Part shown: positions 8,077 to 16,673 of the stretch, piece by piece | Position numbering within the stretch: position 1 is the first letter of the stretch | Layout of the letters: the number at the start of each line of letters is the position of its first letter | NCBI GenBank assembly: GCA_005882525.1 | Contig: VBGO01000028.1 | Coordinates: forward strand, 1 to 21,869 | Direction of reading: 5' to 3' | Length of the DNA stretch: 21,869 nt | DNA from: Chloroflexota bacterium | GTDB lineage: Bacteria; Chloroflexota; Dormibacteria; CF-121 | Notes under the pieces: generated by a model | The model's input: the letters and a program-made list of their open reading frames with translations, nothing else | Database searches by the model: none | What the model was told of the DNA's origin: nothing | Position numbers and translations under genes: made by a program

Positions 8077-8960
8077 AATGCGTCCCTAATTTCTCTGAGG
8101 GCCGGCGCCTCGACGTCATCACGGCGATCGCCGATGCGATCCGCGCTGCGGGAGCCCGCGTCGTCGACGTCCAGGCCGACGCCGCCCACAATCGGATGGT
8201 GGTGACCTTCGTGGCCGAGCCAGGTCTCGTGGTCGACGCGGCGATGGCCGGCGCCACCGTCGCGACCGAACGGATCGACCTGCGCCGGCATCGCGGCGAG
8301 CACCCACGAATGGGCGCGACCGACGTGGTCCCCTTCGTCCCGTTTGCCGACCTTCCGATGAGCATCTGCGTCGACCTGGCCCATGCGTTCGGGGCGCGGC
8401 TCTGGAAAGAGCTGCAGGTCCCCGTCTACTACTACGGCGAGGCCGCCCGTCGAGCGGAGCGTCGCGAGCTGGAGAAGGTTCGGCGCGGTGGCTACGAGGA
8501 CCTGCTCGGCCACATCGGCGATCCCGACCGGGTCCCGGACGAGGGTCCGCCCGCGGTCAACCCCAGCGCCGGCGCGACCGCCGTCGGTGCCCGCATCCCG
8601 CTGATCGCCTACAACGTCAATCTCAAGACCGCGGACCTGCAGGTCGCCAAGGATATCGCGAAAACCATTCGCGCCTCTTCCGGCGGTTTGCCGAACGTCA
8701 AAGCGCTCGGCTTCGAGCTTGCCGACCGTGGCCTGGTTCAGGTCTCGATGAACCTCACCGATTACCGCGTCACAAACATCTGGAAAGTTTTCAGCGTGAT
8801 CCGCGACGAGGCGAAGCGCCGCGGCGTCGAGGTCGAAGCTTCGGAGATCGTGGGCACCATCCCGCTCGATGCTGCGGTGGGCGTCATCAAGGATGCCGTC
8901 GTCGAGCCGGCCTTTCACATGGACCAGATCCTCGAGAAGAGGGTGTGGGCGGCGGAATGA
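8061..8960 (+). CDS. ftcD: Glutamate formiminotransferase (single-domain FtcD), probable CTG start
   Basis: Transfers the formimino group from formiminoglutamate to tetrahydrofolate, giving glutamate and 5-formimino-THF. The 299 residues cover the transferase domains only; the cyclodeaminase fused to it in animals is the separate next gene. The N-terminal signature LVECVPNFSEGR is present, and the catalytic histidine is in HRGEHPRMGATDVVPFVP (His81). The frame is open far upstream to a GTG at 7863, but that would add 66 residues read from inside hutI. The frame has no ATG, GTG or TTG close to the conserved N-terminus; CTG at 8061 has GGAGG six bases upstream and yields the normal family length, so I place the start there. 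It overlaps hutI by 16 bases and fchA by ATGA. Confidence 0.9.
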   Translation: MGALVECVPNFSEGRRLDVITAIADAIRAAGARVVDVQADAAHNRMVVTFVAEPGLVVDAAMAGATVATERIDLRRHRGEHPRMGATDVVPFVPFADLPMSICVDLAHAFGARLWKELQVPVYYYGEAARRAERRELEKVRRGGYEDLLGHIGDPDRVPDEGPPAVNPSAGATAVGARIPLIAYNVNLKTADLQVAKDIAKTIRASSGGLPNVKALGFELADRGLVQVSMNLTDYRVTNIWKVFSVIRDEAKRRGVEVEASEIVGTIPLDAAVGVIKDAVVEPAFHMDQILEKRVWAAE

Positions 8961-9520
8961 CGAAACCGGTTAGAGACCAGACCGTGGGCGGCTACCTGGA
9001 GGCGCTCGCATCCACGGCTGCGGTGCCGGGCGGCGGGAGTGCGGCGGCATTAGGAGCCGCCATGGGCGCGGCCCTGCTGAGCATGGTGGCGAAGCTCAGC
9101 GCGAGGAAGGCGAAGGCGGCTGAGGATCGGGACGTCCTCACCGGCCTCGTGCCCGAATTCGATCAGCTCGCCGCGCGTTTGCTCGAGCTGAGCCAGGACG
9201 ATATCGACGCCTACCGCGCCGTGATCGACGCGCGCAAATCAGGCACGCACGGTGAGGCATTGGCACGGGCCTACGAGCGGGCGGCCGAGGTCCCGCTGGA
9301 GGCCGCCACGGCGGCGGCGCGCTGCCTGGCGCTGCTGCCCGAGGTCAGCAAACGAAGCTGGGAGATGACGGCCTCGGACCTGGCGGTTGGGAGTGAGCTG
9401 CTGCAGACCGGTTTTGCCGGCGCGCTCGGGAATGTTGCCATCAACCTTCCCGAGCTGCAGGGTGAGCCGGCCGCCCGTATCGAGCGGGCCTACCTCGAGC
9501 TACGGACCAAAGCGCAGTAA
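8957..9520 (+). CDS. fchA: Formiminotetrahydrofolate cyclodeaminase
   Basis: Converts 5-formimino-THF to 5,10-methenyl-THF with release of ammonia, completing entry of the histidine ring carbon into the folate pool. The protein is 187 residues, mostly helical, with the N-terminal family signature VPGGGSAAALGAAMGAALL near residues 23-41 and a C-terminal NVAINLP segment. The chosen ATG at 8957 overlaps the ftcD TGA as ATGA; a GTG at 8945 is in frame but would only add four residues. It is the last gene of the hut run; a 34-base gap follows before the next start, without a convincing terminator. Confidence 0.93.
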   Translation: MTKPVRDQTVGGYLEALASTAAVPGGGSAAALGAAMGAALLSMVAKLSARKAKAAEDRDVLTGLVPEFDQLAARLLELSQDDIDAYRAVIDARKSGTHGEALARAYERAAEVPLEAATAAARCLALLPEVSKRSWEMTASDLAVGSELLQTGFAGALGNVAINLPELQGEPAARIERAYLELRTKAQ

Positions 9521-9554
9521 GCTGGCGCCAGGAATTTTCTCGGGGGTGACGCAG

Positions 9555-9950
9555 ATGGGCAATCGATCGACGCTGCAAATGGTCGCGCTCGTCTTCGGGG
9601 CTATCTACCTCGCGGCCGGCGTCCTTGGCTTTCTCCCGTTCGCGGGCGGTTCCTCCACGCTCACCAACAGCGCGCTCCTGGGACTCTTTAAGATCAATCT
9701 CCTGCATAACCTGGTCCATGTTGTGATCGGCATTGCCGGCCTGGCCGCGGCCGGGAGCCTGGCGAACGCCAGGACGTTTTGCCAGATCGTCGGCGTGATC
9801 CTTCTGCTTCTCGGGGTGCTCGGTGTCTTTGTCGCGAATCCGCTCGGACTCCTGTACATCGGCGGGCTCGACATCGCGCTCCACCTGGTGAGCGGTGCGG
9901 TCCTCGCCTATTTCGGTTTCGCCGCTCCGGTCTCCGCGCGGAGCGCTTAG
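9555..9950 (+). CDS. DUF4383 family four-helix membrane protein
   Basis: A 131-residue integral membrane protein with about four hydrophobic segments (roughly residues 8-28, 48-68, 75-95 and 100-122). The central LLGLFKINLLHNLVHVVIG sequence, with its HN..H pattern inside the membrane, is the hallmark I associate with DUF4383, common in Actinobacteria and Chloroflexota and of unknown role. The frame opens earlier (from 9387 inside fchA), but ATG 9555 begins the conserved membrane protein and has GGGGGTGA upstream as a possible ribosome-binding site. It may be read through from fchA or have its own promoter; nothing connects it to histidine breakdown. Confidence 0.75.
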   Translation: MGNRSTLQMVALVFGAIYLAAGVLGFLPFAGGSSTLTNSALLGLFKINLLHNLVHVVIGIAGLAAAGSLANARTFCQIVGVILLLLGVLGVFVANPLGLLYIGGLDIALHLVSGAVLAYFGFAAPVSARSA

Positions 9951-9965
9951 AGGCGGCTGCGTCGA

Positions 9966-9971
9966 TAGACT
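9966..9971 (+). promoter_or_regulatory. Probable -10 element of a leaderless promoter for the alpha/beta hydrolase
   Basis: TAGACT is followed by exactly six bases and then the ATG at 9978, putting the predicted transcription start on the initiation codon. AGG at 9973-9975 is too close to act as a good ribosome-binding site. No -35 is evident. Confidence 0.45.
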
Positions 9972-9977
9972 CAGGTC

Positions 9978-10889
9978 ATGGCGGCACAGTTTCCCTCTTT
10001 CGAAAGCCGAACGCTGGCGGTCGATGGGGTCAACATCCACTACGTCTGCGGCGGCAGCGGACCTCCGCTGGTGCTGGTTCACGGTCTGGGCAGCTCGGCC
10101 GCGGTCGAGTTCTACTACAATCTCGAGGCGCTTGCCGCGCGCCATCGGGTGGTCGCGATCGACCTGCCCGGCTTCGGCAAATCCGACAAACCCCTGCTCG
10201 ACTACACCATCGAGCTCTTCGTCAAAGCCGTTTCCGATCTGATGGCATCAGAAGGCCTCGAGCGGGCCGCGGTGATGGGCGTGTCGATGGGGGGCCGGGT
10301 CGCCCTCGGCCTCGCCCTCGAATCGCCGGAGTTAGTCGAGCGACTCGTCCTCGTCGACGCGCTCGGGGTTGGGCCGCCCCGGCGCGTGCTCGCCTACCGC
10401 ATCCTGTTGACCAGGGGCCTCGGCGAGCTGACTCTCCGCGGGACGGCCCGCGCCTTGCGACGGATGAACCCCGCCACCATCCGCCGATTCTGGGGATGGT
10501 ATCTGCGGCGGCCCAACCGGGTCGAGACCACCTGGAGCGACGACCGAATCGCCAGCCACGGCGTGCTCCTATCGACGCCGGAGTATCGCGCCGCCTACCT
10601 CTCGGCCCTCCGCTCGATCGCCGGGATGACCCAGCTTCGGGGCGGGGTCGGCGTCGAGGACCGCCTCTCCGAGCTGCGCATGCCGACGCTCCTGATCTGG
10701 GGCCGGCACGACCACATCTTCCCGGCGAGCCACGCTGAGTCGGCGAAGGACAAACTTCCCAGGGGAAGGGTCGTTATCTTCGATGACAGTGGGCACACGC
10801 CGCAGATGGAGGAGCCGGACCGGTTCAACCGGCTGGTCGTCGACTTCCTCTCCGAGCCGGCCAGCCGGCCAGGGGAAGGGGTTGCCTAG
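9978..10889 (+). CDS. Alpha/beta hydrolase
   Basis: A 303-residue alpha/beta hydrolase-fold enzyme. The oxyanion-hole HG is in LVHGLGSS (residues 34-40), the nucleophile elbow is GVSMGG (Ser103), the acid is Asp245 in WGRHD and the base His273 in DSGHTPQMEEP, so the catalytic triad is complete. IDLPGFGKSDKP is typical of the branch that includes C-C bond hydrolases, epoxide hydrolases and haloperoxidase-like esterases; the substrate cannot be told from sequence. It stops at TAG 10887-10889. The following typA frame is the same reading frame, resuming immediately after this stop. Confidence 0.88.
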   Translation: MAAQFPSFESRTLAVDGVNIHYVCGGSGPPLVLVHGLGSSAAVEFYYNLEALAARHRVVAIDLPGFGKSDKPLLDYTIELFVKAVSDLMASEGLERAAVMGVSMGGRVALGLALESPELVERLVLVDALGVGPPRRVLAYRILLTRGLGELTLRGTARALRRMNPATIRRFWGWYLRRPNRVETTWSDDRIASHGVLLSTPEYRAAYLSALRSIAGMTQLRGGVGVEDRLSELRMPTLLIWGRHDHIFPASHAESAKDKLPRGRVVIFDDSGHTPQMEEPDRFNRLVVDFLSEPASRPGEGVA

Positions 10890-10890
10890 G

Positions 10891-10911
10891 ATGGTCCAGC
10901 CATCGCCATAG
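10891..10911 (+). other. Six-codon mini-ORF at the 5' end of typA
   Basis: ATG at 10891, directly behind the hydrolase stop, opens a six-codon frame (M-V-Q-P-S-P) ending in TAG 10909-10911. Its stop overlaps an in-frame ATA of typA (10908-10910). G-rich AGGGGAAGGGG (10871-10881) lies upstream as a possible ribosome-binding site. It could be a leader peptide coupling translation into typA, or the true typA N-terminus displaced by one missing base. Confidence 0.3.
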
Positions 10912-12752
10912 AAGAACTCCGGCCAGTCCGCCGCGACGATCTGCGGAATGTCGCCATCATCGCGCACGTCGATCACGGAAAGACCACCCTTGTCGACGCG
11001 CTCCTCAAGCAGTCGCACGTGTTCGCCGCCCATGAGCAGGTGGGCGAGCTGATCATGGACTCCAACGTGCTGGAGCGGGAGAAGGGCATCACGATCCTCG
11101 CCAAGAACACCTCGATTCGATATCACGGCGTCAAGATCAACATCATCGACACCCCAGGCCATGCCGACTTCGGTGGAGAGGTCGAGCGCGTTCTCGGCAT
11201 GGCGGAGGGCTGCCTCCTGCTGGTCGACGCGCTCGAGGGCCCGATGCCGCAAACCCGGGTCGTGCTGCGGCAGGCGCTCGAGCTCGGCCTGACGCCGATC
11301 ATCGTGGTGAACAAGATCGACCGCGTCAACGCGCGGCCCGCCGAGACCGTTGAAGCGACCCACGATCTGCTCCTCGAGCTGGCCAAGCATGCGGACCAGC
11401 TGAGTGCCCCGGTCATCTACACGAACGCACGCGAGGGGACGGCCACGGTCGACCTGCGCCACCCGGGCACCACCCTCGAGCCGCTGCTCGATGCGCTGCT
11501 CAGCTACATCCCGCCACCGTTGGGCGACTCGGAAGGCCCGCTGCAACTGCTGGTGAGCAACCTCGATCACGACAACCACATCGGCCGGTTGGCGATAGGC
11601 CGGATCACGCGCGGCACCCTCCGGCCGGGCCAGGAGGTGGTCCGCTGCAGCGAGGCTGGGATCGGCCCCCGCCAGCGGATCACGACGCTGCTGACGGTTG
11701 AGGCCTTGCAGCGGCGCCCGGCCGCGTCCGCCTCGGCGGGCGAGATCGTGTACATCGCCGGCCTTCCGGATATCGCGGTGGGCGACACGGTCGCGGATGC
11801 CGAGCATCCGGAACCCCTGCCCCGGCTCGAGGTCAGCGAGCCAACCCTGCGGATGCAATTCTCGGTCAACCAGTCGCCCTTCGCCGGCCGCGAGGCGACC
11901 ACCAGCAGCACCTCGCGCCAGCTCCGGGCTCGGCTCGAGCGTGAATTGCAGACCAACGTGGCGCTCAAGGTCGCCGATGGGGCGACCGCCGACATCTTCG
12001 AGGTCAGCGGTCGTGGCGAGTTGCATCTTGCGATCCTGATCGAGACCATGCGTCGCGAGGGCTACGAGTTCGAGGTCTCGCGCCCGGCCGTCATCACGCG
12101 CGACATCGACGGGCAACGGCACGAGCCGGTCGAGGAGTGCATCATCGACTGCAGCCTCGACGCCGTGGGCGCCATCACCGAGGCGCTCGGCTCCCGTGGG
12201 GCGCAGCTGCAGACGATGCGCACCGATGCCGGCAGCGGAGCCCGACTCGCCTATCTCGCGCCCACCCGGGCGCTGATCGGCCTGCGTAGCCTGATCCTGA
12301 CGCTGACCCGGGGGACCGGGGTGATGTCGACCCGGCTGGTCGGCTGGGAGCCGTGGCGGACCTTGCCCCCCCGGACGCGCAATGGGGTGCTGACCGCAAG
12401 TCAGACGGGCATGGCCGTCGCCTACGGGTTGCAGGGCGTCCAGGAACGTGGTCAGCCCTTCATCGGCCCCGGCACCCAGGTCTACGAGGGCATGATCATC
12501 GGGCTCAACCGCCGGGGCGGGGACATCGACGTCAACGCCACCAAGCAGAAGCAGAAGACGAACATGCGGGCCTCGACGGAGGACGCCACCGTCAAGCTGG
12601 TGCCAGCCCGCCAGATGTCATTGGAGGAGTGCCTCGACTTCATCGAGGACGACGAGCTGGTCGAGGTGACGCCGAAGGGGATCCGGATGCGAAAACGGGT
12701 GCTGAACGCGGGCGACCGTATCAAGCTGCGCAAACGTGACCTGGCGGGCTAG
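10902..12752 (+). CDS. typA: Ribosome-associated GTPase TypA/BipA, no conventional start codon
   Basis: A translational GTPase related to EF-G that binds the ribosome and aids 50S assembly and stress adaptation. The G motifs are intact: P-loop AHVDHGKT (about 21-28 from this start), switch I EREKGITILAKNTS, DTPGH (83-87) and NKID (137-140). Later segments SVNQSPFAGRE, SGRGELHLAILIETMRREG and the C-terminal PTRALIGLRS and LVEVTPKGIRMRKR are family-specific. The frame is open back to the hydrolase stop (TAG 10887), yet holds no ATG, GTG or TTG before the P-loop; the first GTG is at 11019, which would delete the P-loop. Candidates are ATC 10902, ATA 10908 or CTG 10941. I use ATC 10902 because RRDDLRNVAIIAHVDHG looks conserved and TAGGAT lies nine bases upstream. 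The exact start is uncertain. Confidence 0.92.
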   Translation: MAIEELRPVRRDDLRNVAIIAHVDHGKTTLVDALLKQSHVFAAHEQVGELIMDSNVLEREKGITILAKNTSIRYHGVKINIIDTPGHADFGGEVERVLGMAEGCLLLVDALEGPMPQTRVVLRQALELGLTPIIVVNKIDRVNARPAETVEATHDLLLELAKHADQLSAPVIYTNAREGTATVDLRHPGTTLEPLLDALLSYIPPPLGDSEGPLQLLVSNLDHDNHIGRLAIGRITRGTLRPGQEVVRCSEAGIGPRQRITTLLTVEALQRRPAASASAGEIVYIAGLPDIAVGDTVADAEHPEPLPRLEVSEPTLRMQFSVNQSPFAGREATTSSTSRQLRARLERELQTNVALKVADGATADIFEVSGRGELHLAILIETMRREGYEFEVSRPAVITRDIDGQRHEPVEECIIDCSLDAVGAITEALGSRGAQLQTMRTDAGSGARLAYLAPTRALIGLRSLILTLTRGTGVMSTRLVGWEPWRTLPPRTRNGVLTASQTGMAVAYGLQGVQERGQPFIGPGTQVYEGMIIGLNRRGGDIDVNATKQKQKTNMRASTEDATVKLVPARQMSLEECLDFIEDDELVEVTPKGIRMRKRVLNAGDRIKLRKRDLAG

Positions 12753-12759
12753 CTAGCCC
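12746..12759. repeat. 14-bp perfect palindrome holding both convergent stop codons
   Basis: GGGCTAG-CTAGCCC is a perfect palindrome. The TAG on the plus strand ends typA, and the adjacent TAG on the minus strand ends the small membrane protein gene, so the two genes abut with no spacer. With no loop and no T-run it is a poor terminator as it stands. Confidence 0.5.
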
Positions 12760-13040
12760 AGCGGGTGGCCCAGCCGCGCCGCGTAGTAGGCGAGCAGCCA
12801 CTGGAAGAGCAAAACCAGGCCCCATATAAGTAGGATGGCGCCGGCCAGTCCGAGAGGCGCCGGCCATAGCCGCCTCAGCCGATAGCGGGCGAACTCGGGA
12901 AAGGTCACCCAGAACTCGCTGGAGAAGAGGGCCGCCCGACGGCCCTGGCGAAGCGCAAAGCGAAACACGATCAGGCCGCTAACGGAGAGGAAAAGGCCTA
13001 CGATCAGCATCAGGCTGGTAGCGGCATATGTTGTGGCCAA
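12753..13040 (-). CDS. Small two-helix membrane protein, unknown
   Basis: A 95-residue protein with hydrophobic segments at about residues 8-27 and 62-85, separated by an arginine-rich loop (RQGRRA and RYRLRRLW), and ending next to the typA stop. I recognise no family. The longest form starts at TTG 13040; an ATG ten codons in (13010) is the alternative, though it would clip the first helix. Neither has a clear Shine-Dalgarno. It is divergent from nrdJ, whose start lies 103 bases away. Codon use is in line with its neighbours, so I take it as a real gene with moderate confidence. Confidence 0.55.
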   Translation of the reverse strand: MATTYAATSLMLIVGLFLSVSGLIVFRFALRQGRRAALFSSEFWVTFPEFARYRLRRLWPAPLGLAGAILLIWGLVLLFQWLLAYYAARLGHPLG

Positions 13041-13076
13041 AGCCGGCGGTGAACCCTACGGGCTGTGGTAAAATGC

Positions 13077-13105
13077 TTGACAGGCTTCATCCTACGGCAT
13101 ACGAT
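13077..13105 (+). promoter_or_regulatory. Near-consensus sigma-70 promoter of nrdJ
   Basis: A perfect -35 TTGACA (13077-13082), a 17-base spacer and TACGAT (13100-13105) as -10. Transcription should start near 13112, leaving a leader of about 32 bases with GGAGGT (13132-13137) six bases before the ATG. It is the best promoter in the window. The leader is too short for a cobalamin riboswitch, and no NrdR-box pair was recognised. Confidence 0.8.
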
Positions 13106-13143
13106 GTGGGCCGCTCTCCACCCCACCCTTTGGAGGTTCATCG

Positions 13144-15930
<2,787 letters not shown>

Positions 15931-15936
15931 CCAAAA

Positions 15937-15969
15937 AAGAGGAAGAGACCGTCGTCGTCTCTTCCTCTT
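15937..15969. terminator. Strong hairpin behind nrdJ, T-run on the minus side
   Basis: AAGAGGAAGAGAC and GTCTCTTCCTCTT form a perfect 13-pair stem with the seven-base loop CGTCGTC, seven bases after the nrdJ stop codon. The run of six A at 15933-15938 overlaps the base of the stem, so the classical U-tract follows the hairpin only for transcription on the minus strand. On the plus strand a small CGGCT/AGCCG hairpin (15970-15981) follows instead. It probably ends nrdJ transcription and also blocks antisense entry from the right. Confidence 0.7.
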
Positions 15970-15998
15970 CGGCTTCAGCCGAGCTGTCAGCACACCCG

Positions 15999-16124
15999 TT
16001 GTGGTCGCATGAAGGACCGGAGTGCCCATGCGGGGGCGCAACGGATTGGGATGGACGCAAATTTCGCTGTCGTGGTTGCGGTCTTTATTACGAAACCTGC
16101 TGCGATGGCGGTCGTTGCCCGTAA
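15999..16124 (+). CDS. Possible Cys-rich micro-protein (zinc-ribbon-like)
   Basis: From TTG 15999 the frame encodes about 41 residues with seven cysteines spaced C-x-C-x(13)-C-x2-C, then CC and a final CP: ECPCGG ... FRCRGCGLYYETCC ... RCP. The spacing resembles a small zinc ribbon and echoes the cysteine-rich tail of NrdJ just upstream. The frame is open back into nrdJ (GTG 15894), but that part runs through the terminator hairpin and looks non-coding. There is no Shine-Dalgarno and third-position GC is lower than in its neighbours. It may be a real small gene, a decayed duplicate of the NrdJ tail or chance. Confidence 0.3.
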   Translation: MWSHEGPECPCGGATDWDGRKFRCRGCGLYYETCCDGGRCP

Positions 16125-16448
16125 GCGCGGAAAAATTCCGGAAAATTCTGTTCGCTGACGCTCACGCGCCCGCTCGTCGCCGCCGCTTGCGAAAAAAATT
16201 GGGCGGTGAGTATGCAAAGCGGCTCAATTCATGCTATGGTCGCACTTAATGAGCGCGCAGCCGCGCTCTGATCGTTGCGTTGATCAGGGCGAGGATCTGA
16301 TGAAGGGCAACACTCAAAAAACTCCGCGAACCAGGTCGATGGTCGGCGTCGCATGGTCTGGCGAGTCCCGAGGGTCGATCGCGGCACGTCGTCGCTCCCC
16401 TCATGTCTCTCTCTTCTCTTTGCTTCCGGTACCGGCCTCGCCGGCGCC

Positions 16449-16482
16449 CGCGCGTCCACGGTACCCGTGGCGCTCACGCGCG
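16449..16482 (+). other. Stable bulged hairpin in the leader of the lysine-rich peptide gene
   Basis: CGCGCGT (16449-16455) pairs with ACGCGCG (16476-16482), and CCACGG (16456-16461) pairs with CCGTGG (16465-16470) around a TAC loop, leaving a five-base CGCTC bulge on the 3' side. It is followed by GTTTGGC, too few T for a standard terminator. It sits 61 bases before the peptide start codon. Confidence 0.45.
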
Positions 16483-16526
16483 TTTGGCGGCGGCGTCACA
16501 GCGGCCGACCGGGAGAATCTTGCTAA

Positions 16527-16537
16527 GAAGGAGGTGA
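16527..16537 (+). promoter_or_regulatory. Near-perfect Shine-Dalgarno of the lysine-rich peptide gene
   Basis: GAAGGAGGTGA matches the complement of the 3' end of 16S rRNA over almost its whole length, with nine bases from GGAGG to the ATG at 16544. It is the strongest ribosome-binding site in the window and the main evidence that the short frame behind it is translated. Confidence 0.75.
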
Positions 16538-16543
16538 GCCCGG

Positions 16544-16609
16544 ATGGCCGCAAAGAAGAAAGCAGGCGGAAAGAAGAAAGCCGCTAAGAAGTCCTCGAAG
16601 AAGAAGTAG
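16544..16609 (+). CDS. Lysine-rich 21-residue micropeptide
   Basis: The frame encodes MAAKKKAGG followed by KKKAAKKSSKKK: twelve lysines in 21 residues, with only Ala, Gly, Ser and the initiator Met besides. The composition resembles the disordered DNA-binding tails of HU, histone H1-like and some ribosomal proteins, but there is no folded domain. A near-perfect Shine-Dalgarno lies upstream, a roughly 300-base structured region precedes it, and a UUCG hairpin follows the TAG, so it looks like a free-standing transcription unit rather than a broken gene end. No upstream in-frame coding sequence that would make it the tail of a larger protein was found. Function unknown; binding to nucleic acid or polyphosphate is a reasonable guess from charge alone. 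Confidence 0.6.
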   Translation: MAAKKKAGGKKKAAKKSSKKK

Positions 16610-16629
16610 TTAGCTTTTGAGCTGACTTC

Positions 16630-16667
16630 AATGCAGCCGGTGCCTTCGGGCGCCGGCTGTAGCATTT
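16630..16667 (+). terminator. UUCG-tetraloop hairpin after the lysine-rich peptide gene
   Basis: GCCGGTGCC-TTCG-GGCGCCGGC (16636-16657) forms a nine-pair stem with one G-U pair around a very stable C(UUCG)G loop, extended by AATGC/GCATT at the base across a small internal loop. Only TTT follows, then G5, so it is a plausible but not textbook intrinsic terminator. Its 3' arm also contains TAGCAT, the possible -10 hexamer of the next gene. Confidence 0.7.
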
Positions 16668-16673
16668 GGGGGC

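Larger units (their letters stand above)
16125..16543. other. 419-base non-coding stretch with repeats, possible promoter and structured leader
   Basis: AT-richer near 16129-16148, where GGAAAAATTC and GGAAAATTC form a near-direct repeat. An extended -10 (TGC-TATGGT, 16232-16240) could start a transcript near 16247. Downstream are two hairpins: GAGCGCG/CGCGCTC (16251-16268, four-base loop) and a longer one at 16449-16482. Between them lies a pyrimidine tract (about 16396-16428) whose TCTTTGC (16417-16423) can pair with GCAAAGA directly after the start codon of the lysine-rich peptide gene (16550-16556). An ORF of 112 codons from ATG 16249 crosses the region but reads as Arg/Ser/Pro-rich low complexity and overlaps the better-supported peptide gene. 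The stretch may be a structured 5' leader or an independent small RNA. Confidence 0.4.

Noticed and set aside
11019..11021. GTG 11019 as the start of typA
   Set aside because: Starting there deletes the GTPase P-loop, which is intact and in frame just upstream.
13083..13143. Cobalamin riboswitch ahead of the B12-dependent reductase
   Set aside because: The predicted leader is only about 30 bases, far too short, and no B12-box sequence is seen.
16249..16587. 112-codon ORF from ATG 16249
   Set aside because: Arg/Ser/Pro-rich low complexity with no recognisable domain, it crosses two strong hairpins and overlaps the better-supported lysine-rich peptide gene in another frame.
16474..16665. 63-codon minus-strand ORF with phenylalanine-rich stretch
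   Set aside because: It is the antisense of the AAG/AAA-rich peptide gene; the F-runs simply mirror lysine codons.
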